Shown here in pieces: positions 1 through 6,339 of a stretch of DNA of 9,379 nt. Below the pieces are notes generated by a model. That model had not been told where the DNA came from, made no database searches, and worked only from the letters and a program-made list of their open reading frames with translations. The stretch is from assembly GCA_035269105.1 (NCBI GenBank), contig DATFJP010000288.1:1-9379 (forward strand). Direction: 5' to 3'. Source of the DNA: JAQYVZ01 sp035269105. Lineage in GTDB: Bacteria; Desulfobacterota; Desulfuromonadia; Desulfuromonadales; BM103. How positions within the stretch are numbered: position 1 is the first letter of the stretch; each line of letters opens with the position of its first letter. A program made the position numbers and the translations under genes.

Positions 1-346
1 AACGATTCGCGGCGGCATCATCTCCGTGCCGAGCGGCCAGATGGAAGCGGCGCGCAGTCTGGGCATGGGCTCGGCACTGGCCATGCGACGCATCATCCTG
101 CCGCAGGCCATCCGCATGGCCATCCCGGCCCTCGGCAACAACTTCGTGATTTTGATCAAAGACACGTCGCTGGTTTCGACGATCACCCTGGTCGAACTGA
201 CCCTGACCGCTCAGCGCCTGATCGGGTCGACTTACAAGCCGTTTGAAATGTACCTGATGGCGGCTTTCCTGTATGCGATTCTGACCACGACGACCAGCGT
301 TTTGCTGAGTAAGCTGGAAACCAAAATCGCTGTCGAGCGGAGGTGA
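1..346 (+). CDS. Polar amino-acid ABC transporter permease, 3' end (HisM/GlnP family)
   Basis: Inner-membrane permease subunit of an amino-acid uptake ABC transporter. Only the C-terminal part, about 114 codons, is visible. The reading frame is open from base 2, before the first possible start (GTG at 26), so the gene begins outside the window. The frame opens with IRGGIISVPSGQMEAARSLGM, whose EAA loop (EAA followed by a conserved Gly) is the contact with the ATPase. It continues with RIILPQAIRMAIPALGNNF and LIKDTSLVSTITLVEL, which are hallmarks of the HisM/GlnP branch. One last hydrophobic segment (MYLMAAFLYAILTTTTSVLL) precedes a basic tail. The stop codon abuts the ATPase gene, so the two are surely co-transcribed. 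The solute-binding protein is not in the window and the substrate cannot be read from the permease; the downstream genes suggest an amino acid or an acylated amino acid. Confidence 0.95.
   Translation, partial: TIRGGIISVPSGQMEAARSLGMGSALAMRRIILPQAIRMAIPALGNNFVILIKDTSLVSTITLVELTLTAQRLIGSTYKPFEMYLMAAFLYAILTTTTSVLLSKLETKIAVERR
339..346 (+). promoter_or_regulatory. Strong ribosome binding site deciding the ATPase start
   Basis: GGAGGTGA is a full-length Shine-Dalgarno match and contains the permease stop codon TGA. It sits 3 nt before ATG 350 when measured from its end, or 6 nt when measured from GGAGG. The GTG at 347 directly abuts it and is too close to be the preferred start. Termination of the permease and initiation of the ATPase are therefore coupled. 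Confidence 0.7.
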
Positions 347-349
347 GTG

Positions 350-1135
350 ATGACCGGGGCCGAAAACCAAGCCATGCAGATGATCGAAATTCATAATCTG
401 AAGAAGTATTTCGGAGAAAACGAGGTCCTCAAGGACATCCACTTCAATGTCGAGAAATCGGAAGTGGTGGCGATCATCGGGCCCAGTGGTTCGGGCAAGA
501 GTACGCTGCTGCGCTGCGTCAATCATCTTGAAGAGCCGACCTCGGGCGAGATTTATATCGAAGGCGTGCTGCTGAACGACACCTCTCTCGGCAAGCGCTC
601 CTTCCAGCGCCATCTTAATCGCATCCGGACCAAGGTGGGTATGGTGTTTCAGCAGTTCAACCTGTTCCCGCACATGACCGTGCTGGAAAACGTCATGGAG
701 GCACCCCTCAACGTTCTCAAGGAAGCCAAGGAAGACGCGGAAAGAAAAGCCCGCGAACTGCTGGACAAGGTGGGTATCGCCGAGAAAGCGGCCAGTTACC
801 CGGGAACGCTCTCCGGCGGGCAGAAGCAGCGGGTTGCCATCGCCCGGGCGCTGGCCATGAACCCGGATATCATGCTGTTCGACGAGGCGACTTCGGCGCT
901 GGATCCGGAACTGGTCGGCGAAGTGCTGAAGGTTATGGAAAACCTGGCCGAGGAAGGCATGACCATGCTGGTCGTGACCCACGAGATGGGGTTCGCCGAG
1001 CGGGTCGCCGATCGGGTGGTGTTTATGGCCGACGGCTACATTGTCGAGGAAGGCAAACCTGCCGAGATGTTCCGCAATCCTCAACACGAGCGGACCAAGA
1101 AGTTTCTCGCGGATGTGGCTCATGACGATGTCTAA
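350..1135 (+). CDS. Polar amino-acid ABC transporter ATP-binding protein (GlnQ/HisP family)
   Basis: Cytoplasmic ATPase that powers the permease encoded just upstream. At 261 aa it is close to the family's usual 240-260. Motifs, numbered from ATG 350: Walker A GPSGSGKST (44-52), Q-loop VFQQFNLFPHMTVLEN (99-114), signature LSGGQKQRVAIARAL (154-168), Walker B IMLFDE (174-179), D-loop SALD and H-loop VTHE (His211). FNLFPHMTVLENV and DEATSALDPELVGEVL are typical of the amino-acid (PAAT) group. A short insert around 74-95 (LLNDTSLGKRSFQRHLNRIR) between Walker A and the Q-loop resembles the one in HisP-like proteins. The first ten or so residues before IEIHNLKKYFG look like an extension, so ATG 374 or 380 could be the real start, but the strong ribosome binding site favours 350. 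The 3' end overlaps the CoA-transferase A gene, linking uptake to catabolism. Confidence 0.96.
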   Translation: MTGAENQAMQMIEIHNLKKYFGENEVLKDIHFNVEKSEVVAIIGPSGSGKSTLLRCVNHLEEPTSGEIYIEGVLLNDTSLGKRSFQRHLNRIRTKVGMVFQQFNLFPHMTVLENVMEAPLNVLKEAKEDAERKARELLDKVGIAEKAASYPGTLSGGQKQRVAIARALAMNPDIMLFDEATSALDPELVGEVLKVMENLAEEGMTMLVVTHEMGFAERVADRVVFMADGYIVEEGKPAEMFRNPQHERTKKFLADVAHDDV

Positions 1136-1826
1136 GCTGCAGACAGCGGCCGAAGCCTGCCGCCCGATCCGCGACGGTGCGACCCTGCTGGTGGGGGGAT
1201 TCGGCCAGCCGGGCACGCCGCACACCTTGCTCGGCCAGGTCCTGGCGCAGGGGACCGGGGAACTGACGCTGGTGAAAAACGATGCCAACGAGCCCGGTCT
1301 GGGCATTTCCAGACTCATCGAGGCGGGACGGGTCTGCAGGCTGATCGCCTCCCATGTCGGCCTGAACCCGCTGGCGGTTGCCATGAGCCATGCCGGGCGT
1401 TTGCAGATCGAGGTTTACCCGCAGGGCATCCTGGCGGAAAAAATCCGCGCCGGCGGGGTCGGCCTGGGCGGCATCCTGACCGATATCGGCCTGCACCTGG
1501 AAAACCCGGCGGCCTCCCGGCTGGTGGAAGTCGGCGGGATACAATATAAGATCGAGCCGGCCCTGCGCGGCGACATCGCCCTGATTCACGCCGAGCGCGC
1601 CGACACGATGGGCAACCTGGTATTTACAGGGACCGCCTCTAATTTCAACCCGGCGATGGCCATGGCGGCTGACCTGGTCATCGTCGAAGCCGCGGAAATC
1701 GTGGCGGCCGGCGCGCTCGATCCGGATCAGGTGCATCTGCCGGGGGCGTTCGTCGACCGCGTGGTTCTGATCGAAAGCACCGGTTCCGATTACGGAGTGC
1801 TGAAACATCATGCATTACAAGCATAG
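1122..1826 (+). CDS. 3-oxoacid CoA-transferase, subunit A (class I, AtoD/ScoA/YodS-like)
   Basis: Alpha subunit of a class I CoA-transferase. With subunit B it moves CoA from a donor thioester such as acetyl-CoA or succinyl-CoA to a carboxylic acid, usually a 3-oxo acid. The protein is 234 aa from ATG 1122, normal for the family. Visible family features are the CoA-binding glycine stretch LLVGGFGQPGTP (22-33), LTLVKNDANEPGLG (48-61), GLGRLIEAG-like ISRLIEAGR (62-70), IASHVGLNP (75-83), and GNLVFTGTASNFNP (164-177). The open frame extends upstream to 1041, but the extra residues lie inside the ATPase coding region and do not resemble the family. ATG 1122 or ATG 1128 is the likely start, giving a 14- or 8-bp overlap with the ATPase gene and probable translational coupling. 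Exact substrate is not readable; the context points to a 3-oxo acid made from an amino acid. It could also be an acetoacetate or 3-oxoadipate CoA-transferase. Confidence 0.9.
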   Translation: MTMSKLQTAAEACRPIRDGATLLVGGFGQPGTPHTLLGQVLAQGTGELTLVKNDANEPGLGISRLIEAGRVCRLIASHVGLNPLAVAMSHAGRLQIEVYPQGILAEKIRAGGVGLGGILTDIGLHLENPAASRLVEVGGIQYKIEPALRGDIALIHAERADTMGNLVFTGTASNFNPAMAMAADLVIVEAAEIVAAGALDPDQVHLPGAFVDRVVLIESTGSDYGVLKHHALQA

Positions 1827-2460
1827 GATCGCCCAGCGGGCCGCCCGGGAAATTCGGCCCGGCCAGAATATCAATCTCGGCATCGGCATCCCGACCCTGA
1901 TCATGGACTACCTGCCCGAGGGACAGCAGGTGTTCGTCCACTCGGAAAACGGCATCTGGGGCATGGGCCGACGCGCCGCTCCAGGCTGCGAACAGCCCGA
2001 CCTGATCGATGCCGGGGCCGCCTACACCACCTGCGTGGCGGGCGCGGCGTGTTTCGACACCCTGACCTCGTTCGCCATTATCCGCGGCGGACGGATCGAC
2101 CTGACCTTTCTCGGCGCCCTCGAGGTCGGTCAGAACGGCGACCTGGCGAACTGGATCATTCCCGGCAAAATGACGCCGGGCATCGGCGGCGGCATGGAAC
2201 TGGCGCAGAAATCGCGGCGGGTGGTGGTTCTGACCACGCACGTCAACAAGTCGGGGGCACCCAAGATTTTGAAAACCTGCAGCCTGCCGCTCACCGCGCC
2301 GGCCTGCGTCGGCCTGATCATCACCGACCTGGCGGTGATCGAGGTCACCGGCGAGGGACTGCGACTGCGGGAGCTGGCGGCCGGGGTCCCGGTCGACGAG
2401 GTGGTGGCCAAAACCGAAGCGCAGCTGCTGGTCCCTGCGGGCCAGCTGCCGACATTCTGA
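1810..2460 (+). CDS. 3-oxoacid CoA-transferase, subunit B (class I, AtoA/ScoB/YodR-like)
   Basis: Catalytic beta subunit, partner of the preceding gene. It is 216 aa, the normal family length. The SENG motif (45-48, in VHSENGIWGMG) carries Glu46, the residue that forms the glutamyl-CoA thioester intermediate in class I CoA-transferases. Other family blocks are NLGIGIPTL (22-30), the DLTFLGALEVGQNGDLANW region, PGKMTPGIGGGMELA (where many relatives read GGAMDL) and ITDLAVIEVTGEGL. The start ATG lies 17 bp inside the end of subunit A, in another frame. GGAG at 1794-1797 is 12 nt upstream, a rather long spacing, so re-initiation after subunit A may matter. The overlap would keep the subunits in equal amounts. 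The enzyme is cytoplasmic. The assignment to the class is firm; the substrate is inferred from the neighbouring thiolase, which would use its 3-oxoacyl-CoA product. Confidence 0.93.
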   Translation: MHYKHRIAQRAAREIRPGQNINLGIGIPTLIMDYLPEGQQVFVHSENGIWGMGRRAAPGCEQPDLIDAGAAYTTCVAGAACFDTLTSFAIIRGGRIDLTFLGALEVGQNGDLANWIIPGKMTPGIGGGMELAQKSRRVVVLTTHVNKSGAPKILKTCSLPLTAPACVGLIITDLAVIEVTGEGLRLRELAAGVPVDEVVAKTEAQLLVPAGQLPTF

Positions 2461-2487
2461 TCATTTTTAAACGCAGCAGGTGACATC

Positions 2488-3762
2488 ATGAGCCTGACCC
2501 CGCAGCAGGACCGCATCATCCAGGCGGTCGCAGGACTGCATGACGACATTCTCGATCTGACCCTGGCCCTGGTTGCCCAGCCGAGCACCATCGAGAACCA
2601 GGCCGGCGCAGTTTCGGTCATGGAAGACAGACTCAGGGCGTTGGGCTATCCACCGGTCCGGGTCCCGGTCGACCTGGGCCGGCTGGCGGAGCATCCCGGC
2701 TTCGCTCCGGGTCCCTGGAATTACGACGGCATTGACAATCTGGTTGCGGTACGCCCCGCCGACGGCGAGGGCGGGCGCAGCGCCCTGTTCAACGGCCACC
2801 TGGACGTAGTCAGTGCTGAACCGGCCGCCGCCTGGAGCCGGGACCCCTATCAGCCGTTGATCGAAAACGGCTGGCTGCACGGCCGCGGCAGCGGCGACAT
2901 GAAGTCGGGCGTTGCCGCCATGACCTATGCGGTGAAAGCGATCGATGCGGCCGGCTTCGGCCTGAACGGGCCGGTGACCATCGAAACGGTGGTCGATGAG
3001 GAGTGCTGCGGCAACGGCGCGCTCAGCTGCATCGCGGCGGGTTACGACGCCGACGCGGTCCTGATCCCGGAGCCCTTCGGACCGACCCTGTATACGGCCC
3101 AGGTGGGCGTGCTCTGGTTTAAAATCCTCATCCGGGGCAAGCCGGTGCATGTTCTGTCGGCGCCGGCGGGTACCAACGCCATCGAAAAAAGCTTCCCGGT
3201 GATTCAGGCCCTGCGTGACCTCGAAGCGGAGATGAACGTCGAAAACGTGCCCGCGGCCTATGCCGGTCTCAACCATCCCCTCAACCTGAACATCGGTATC
3301 TTTGCCGCCGGCGACTGGCCCTCGACGGTGCCGGCCCAGGCGGAAATTCATGGCCGCATGTCCTATTTCCCGGGCACGGCGTTTGCCGAGGTCGCCGCCC
3401 GCATCGAAGCCACCGTGGCCGAGGCGGCCGCCGGGGACGACTGGCTGCGCGAGTATCCGCCGGAGGTCTCGTTCTACGGCTTTCGCTCGGACGGCCATAC
3501 CGTCTCGGCGGAGCAGCCCGTCCTGCAGACCCTGGCCGATTGCCACCAGCGGCTGACCGGCGAACCGCCGGCGGAGTACATTTCCACCTGCACCACCGAC
3601 CTGCGGGCCTTCCACCATTTCGGCCGGGCCCGCGGCACCTGCTACGGTCCGGTGTCGGAATCGATTCACGGCGTCGACGAGCGGGTGCGGATCGACAGCG
3701 TGATGCAGACCGCCAAAGCCTACGCACTGTTCCTGAGCGAATGGTGCGGACTCAGCGAATAA
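2488..3762 (+). CDS. M20 family metallo-deacylase (ArgE/DapE type, YodQ-like)
   Basis: Zinc-dependent amidase of the ArgE/DapE/ACY1/CPG2 group, 424 aa. It probably removes an acetyl or other acyl group from an acylated amino acid in the cytoplasm; no signal peptide is seen. The complete two-metal site is visible: His104 and Asp106 (NGHLDVV), bridging Asp137 (GRGSGDMKSG), general base Glu171 and metal ligand Glu172 (VVDEECCGNG), Glu195 (IPEPFG), and His394 near the C-terminus (SIHGVDERV). The dimerisation domain spans roughly 205-325 and has the conserved GKPVHVLSAPAGTNAIEK block with His221. AGGTG at 2478-2482, 5 nt before the ATG, supports the start. It lies 27 bp after subunit B and 9 bp before the thiolase, so it belongs to the same operon. 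Substrate specificity cannot be read from the sequence. In this context deacetylation of 4-acetamidobutyrate, or of another omega-acetamido acid, is the most economical idea; acetylornithine deacetylase is an alternative. Confidence 0.9.
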   Translation: MSLTPQQDRIIQAVAGLHDDILDLTLALVAQPSTIENQAGAVSVMEDRLRALGYPPVRVPVDLGRLAEHPGFAPGPWNYDGIDNLVAVRPADGEGGRSALFNGHLDVVSAEPAAAWSRDPYQPLIENGWLHGRGSGDMKSGVAAMTYAVKAIDAAGFGLNGPVTIETVVDEECCGNGALSCIAAGYDADAVLIPEPFGPTLYTAQVGVLWFKILIRGKPVHVLSAPAGTNAIEKSFPVIQALRDLEAEMNVENVPAAYAGLNHPLNLNIGIFAAGDWPSTVPAQAEIHGRMSYFPGTAFAEVAARIEATVAEAAAGDDWLREYPPEVSFYGFRSDGHTVSAEQPVLQTLADCHQRLTGEPPAEYISTCTTDLRAFHHFGRARGTCYGPVSESIHGVDERVRIDSVMQTAKAYALFLSEWCGLSE

Positions 3763-3771
3763 GGAGCAGGC

Positions 3772-4962
3772 ATGCGTTCCGTCGTCATCGGCAGTTACGG
3801 CCGCACGGCCTTCAGCCGGGCCCGGCCCAAAGAGCCGCAGAAAGATCCTTTCGCCCCATTGACCGGGGAAGAGCTTCTGGCCGGAATTGTCCCGCAATTG
3901 CTGGAGGAGGCCAGGGTCAAGCCCGCAGAAGTAAATGATTTCATCGTCGGCTGTGCCCTCGGCGTTGGCGAGCAATGGACCTTTGGCGGGCGAACCACCT
4001 CCCTGCTGTGCGGTTTGCCGGCCGCCGTTCCCGGGCGGTTTGTCGATATGCAGTGTGGTTCGGGAATGGCCGCTATTGAAACCGCCTGCCTGCAGATCGC
4101 CGCCGGCCAGGCGGAGATCGTCGTGGCCGGCGGCATGGAGCATATGACCCGCGTGCCGGTCGGCCCCGCCCTGTTTGAAAAGGGCTTGATGAAGGTCAAT
4201 CCCAAGGTTTATCGCCGGACGGCAGACTGGGATATGGTCACCGGCTTGAATATGGGTTTGACCGCGGAACTTCTCGCGGAACAGCAGGGACTGAGCCGCG
4301 CAGCCATGGATGAGTTTGCCGTGCTTTCCCACCAGCGGGCAGCGGCAGCGCTGGACCGGGAGTTTTTCCGCGGGGAAATTTTCCAGGTCGGCGGTCCTGG
4401 GGGGAAACTGGCTGCCGAACTGGCGATTGATCAGAGCCTGCGCCGGGAAACCAGCAGCAAAGATCTGGCAGAGCTCCGGGCGGTGTTTAAAGACGATGGC
4501 CGGATCACCGCCGGCAACAGCTCCCCCTTGACCAGCGGTGCTGCCGCCATGGTGCTGATGAGTGAGGGGGCGGCCAAGGCCAGGGGCCTGCAGCCTGCCG
4601 CGCGCGTTCTGACCACGGCCAGCGCCGGGGTTCGCCCCGAGCTTATGGGCACGGGACCGGTTCCCGCTTCGCGGAAGGCCCTGGCTCAGGCGAACCTGGT
4701 CGTGACGGATATCAAACGCTGGGAAATCAATGAAGCCTTCAGTGCGGTGGTTCTGCACGCAGTCGAACAGCTGGGGCTCAACCCGGACCAGGTTAATGTC
4801 AACGGCGGAGCCCTGGCCATCGGTCATCCTCTCGGAGCCACCGGGATCCGCCTGGTCGGAACGCTCGCCCGCACCTTGCAGACCGAAGAGGTCCGCTACG
4901 GCTGTGCAACTGCCTGTGTAGGGGGCGGCCAGGGCATCGCCACCCTGCTCGAGGCCTGCTGA
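3772..4962 (+). CDS. Thiolase family protein (acetyl-CoA acyltransferase)
   Basis: Cytoplasmic thiolase, 396 aa, the usual length. It would cleave a 3-oxoacyl-CoA with free CoA to acetyl-CoA and a shortened acyl-CoA, or run the reverse condensation. The catalytic set is complete: nucleophile Cys95 (DMQCGSGMAAIE), NEAF (320-323), His352 (GGALAIGHPLGATG) and second active-site Cys382 (CVGGGQGIATL). The pattern GGMEHMTRVP (120-129) has His where many acetoacetyl-CoA thiolases have Ser (MESM), a trait seen in FadA-like 3-ketoacyl-CoA thiolases. This hints at a substrate larger than acetoacetyl-CoA, but it is weak evidence. AAGGAG at 3761-3766 overlaps the previous stop and lies 5 nt before the ATG, an excellent site. 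Its position after a CoA-transferase suggests it acts on that enzyme's product. A biosynthetic acetoacetyl-CoA thiolase role is possible but less likely here. Confidence 0.93.
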   Translation: MRSVVIGSYGRTAFSRARPKEPQKDPFAPLTGEELLAGIVPQLLEEARVKPAEVNDFIVGCALGVGEQWTFGGRTTSLLCGLPAAVPGRFVDMQCGSGMAAIETACLQIAAGQAEIVVAGGMEHMTRVPVGPALFEKGLMKVNPKVYRRTADWDMVTGLNMGLTAELLAEQQGLSRAAMDEFAVLSHQRAAAALDREFFRGEIFQVGGPGGKLAAELAIDQSLRRETSSKDLAELRAVFKDDGRITAGNSSPLTSGAAAMVLMSEGAAKARGLQPAARVLTTASAGVRPELMGTGPVPASRKALAQANLVVTDIKRWEINEAFSAVVLHAVEQLGLNPDQVNVNGGALAIGHPLGATGIRLVGTLARTLQTEEVRYGCATACVGGGQGIATLLEAC

Positions 4963-5014
4963 TCGCCGGCCAACAGACAGATTGATGATAACTCCTGACC
5001 GATGAGGAACGATT

Positions 5015-6292
5015 ATGACCAACGCCGATCTGCTGGCCCGCCGTGCGGCGGCGGTGCCAAAAGGGGTGGCCTCGGCCACGCCGATCTTTGTTGAACGCGC
5101 GCAAAACGCCGAGCTCTGGGATGTGGAGGGCCGGCGCTACCTCGATTTCGCCGCCGGCATCGCCGTCTGCAATACCGGCCATCGGCATCCCAGGGTGATG
5201 GCCGCGGTGGCCCGGCAGAGCGAAGCCTTCGTCCACACCGCCTTCCAGGTAGCCGCCTACGAAATTTACCTCGCCCTGGCCGAGCGGCTCAACCGGCTGG
5301 CGCCCATCGACCAGGCCAAGACGATTTTCATGACCACCGGCGCCGAGGCGGTGGAGAACGCGGTCAAGATCGCCCGCCACGCCAGCCGCCGGCCGGCGGT
5401 CATCGCCTTTAGCGGGGGCTTTCACGGCCGGTCCCTGCTGACCATGGGGTTGACCGGCAAAGTGGTGCCTTACAAGGCGGGGTTCGGGCCGTTTCCCGAT
5501 TCCATTTACCATGCGCCTTTCCCGATTGCCCATCACGGCGTCAGCGTGGCGGACAGCCTGGCCGCCCTGGAGCGGCTGTTCAAGGCGGATGTCGAACCCG
5601 ATCAGGTGGCAGCGATCATCCTGGAGCCGGTGCAGGGGGAGGGCGGTTTCTACATCGCCCCGCCGGAGTTTTTGCAGGCGCTGCGCGCGCTGTGCGATCA
5701 ATACGGCATTCTGCTGATCTGCGACGAGGTGCAGTCCGGGTTCGCCCGCACCGGCCGGATGTTCGCCATCGAGCATTACGGCATCGAACCGGACCTGATG
5801 ACGATCGCCAAGGCCCTGGGCGGCGGCTTGCCCCTGTCGGGAGTGATCGGCAAAGCCGCGATCATGGATTCGCCGGAGCCCGGCGGCCTGGGCGGTACCT
5901 ACGGCGGCAGTCCGCTGGGCTGTGCCGCGGCCCATGCCGTGCTGGATGTGATTGAGGAAGAGGGCCTGTGCCAGCGCAGTGAGGTGATCGGCCGCAGGAT
6001 GCTGGAGCGGCTCCGGGCCTTTAAGGCGCAAGCCCAGGGCCCGCCGATGGGCGACGTGCGGGGACTCGGCGCCATGGTCGCCTTCGAACTGGTCAAGGCC
6101 CACGGCGGCCATGAGCCGGATGCGGACCGCGCCAAACGACTGACTGTAAAAGCTTTGGAAAATGGTCTGGTCCTGCTGTCCTGCGGGGTCTACGGCAACA
6201 CCATCCGCCTGCTGGCACCCCTGACGATCGGTGATGACCAACTCGGCGAGGGCCTGGAGATCCTGGAACGCAGTCTCCGGGAAGTTGCTTGA
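5015..6292 (+). CDS. gabT: 4-aminobutyrate-type aminotransferase (class III, PLP)
   Basis: PLP-dependent omega-aminotransferase, 425 aa (E. coli GabT is 426). It would convert 4-aminobutyrate and 2-oxoglutarate to succinate semialdehyde and glutamate. Similarity to GabT runs end to end: VPKGVASATPIFVERA, WDVEGRRYLDFAAGIAV, NTGHRHP, FMTTGAEAVENAVKIAR, AFSGGFHGRS, LTGKVVPYKAGFGP. PLP-site residues are Gly109-Ala110 (phosphate cup), Asp237 and Gln240 (ICDEVQSG) and Lys266 (IAKALGGG), the Schiff-base lysine. Residues that recall the E. coli GabT substrate pocket from memory, Ile50, Arg141, Glu211 and Arg398, are matched here by Ile49, Arg139, Glu209 and Arg398. GAGGA at 5004-5008, 6 nt before the ATG, supports the start. 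The 52-bp gap after the thiolase shows no clear terminator. Activity on 5-aminovalerate or on a 3-amino acid is possible. It ends the operon and converges on the antiporter gene. Confidence 0.9.
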   Translation: MTNADLLARRAAAVPKGVASATPIFVERAQNAELWDVEGRRYLDFAAGIAVCNTGHRHPRVMAAVARQSEAFVHTAFQVAAYEIYLALAERLNRLAPIDQAKTIFMTTGAEAVENAVKIARHASRRPAVIAFSGGFHGRSLLTMGLTGKVVPYKAGFGPFPDSIYHAPFPIAHHGVSVADSLAALERLFKADVEPDQVAAIILEPVQGEGGFYIAPPEFLQALRALCDQYGILLICDEVQSGFARTGRMFAIEHYGIEPDLMTIAKALGGGLPLSGVIGKAAIMDSPEPGGLGGTYGGSPLGCAAAHAVLDVIEEEGLCQRSEVIGRRMLERLRAFKAQAQGPPMGDVRGLGAMVAFELVKAHGGHEPDADRAKRLTVKALENGLVLLSCGVYGNTIRLLAPLTIGDDQLGEGLEILERSLREVA

Positions 6293-6302
6293 AGATGCAG
6301 TT

Positions 6303-6339
6303 TCGGAAAGGGGACCAGGGGTTCAGGTCCCCTGTTCGA
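6303..6339. terminator. Hairpin between convergent genes, possible bidirectional terminator
   Basis: AGGGGACC (6309-6316) and GGTCCCCT (6326-6333) form a perfect 8-bp inverted repeat around a 9-nt loop. After one A/G mismatch the pairing continues outward for five more pairs, TCGGA (6303-6307) with GTTCGA-side bases (6335-6339), including one G-T pair. The right arm and loop contain the antiporter's last codons and its stop. No clear T-tract follows on either strand, so it may only halt polymerase weakly or protect 3' ends. Confidence 0.5.

Noticed and set aside
1041..1121. Upstream extension of CoA-transferase A to 1041
   Set aside because: These codons lie within the ATPase 3' end and read MSRKANLPRCSAILNTSGPR, which has no likeness to the family N-terminus. 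ATG 1122 or 1128 fits better.
1023..1811. 262-codon minus-strand frame opposite CoA-transferase A
   Set aside because: It is a shadow of the family-matched plus-strand gene, with no motif and no ribosome binding site considered convincing.
4963..5014. Possible separate promoter or terminator before gabT
   Set aside because: The 52-bp gap has no T-run hairpin and no good -35/-10 pair, only a ribosome binding site, so gabT is kept in the operon.
2467..5079. 870-codon open frame on the minus strand across four plus-strand genes
   Set aside because: It lies antisense to well-supported CoA-transferase B, M20, thiolase and GabT genes. Its protein is rich in Gly, Arg, Gln and His with no recognisable domain. 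GC-rich codon bias keeps this antisense frame open.
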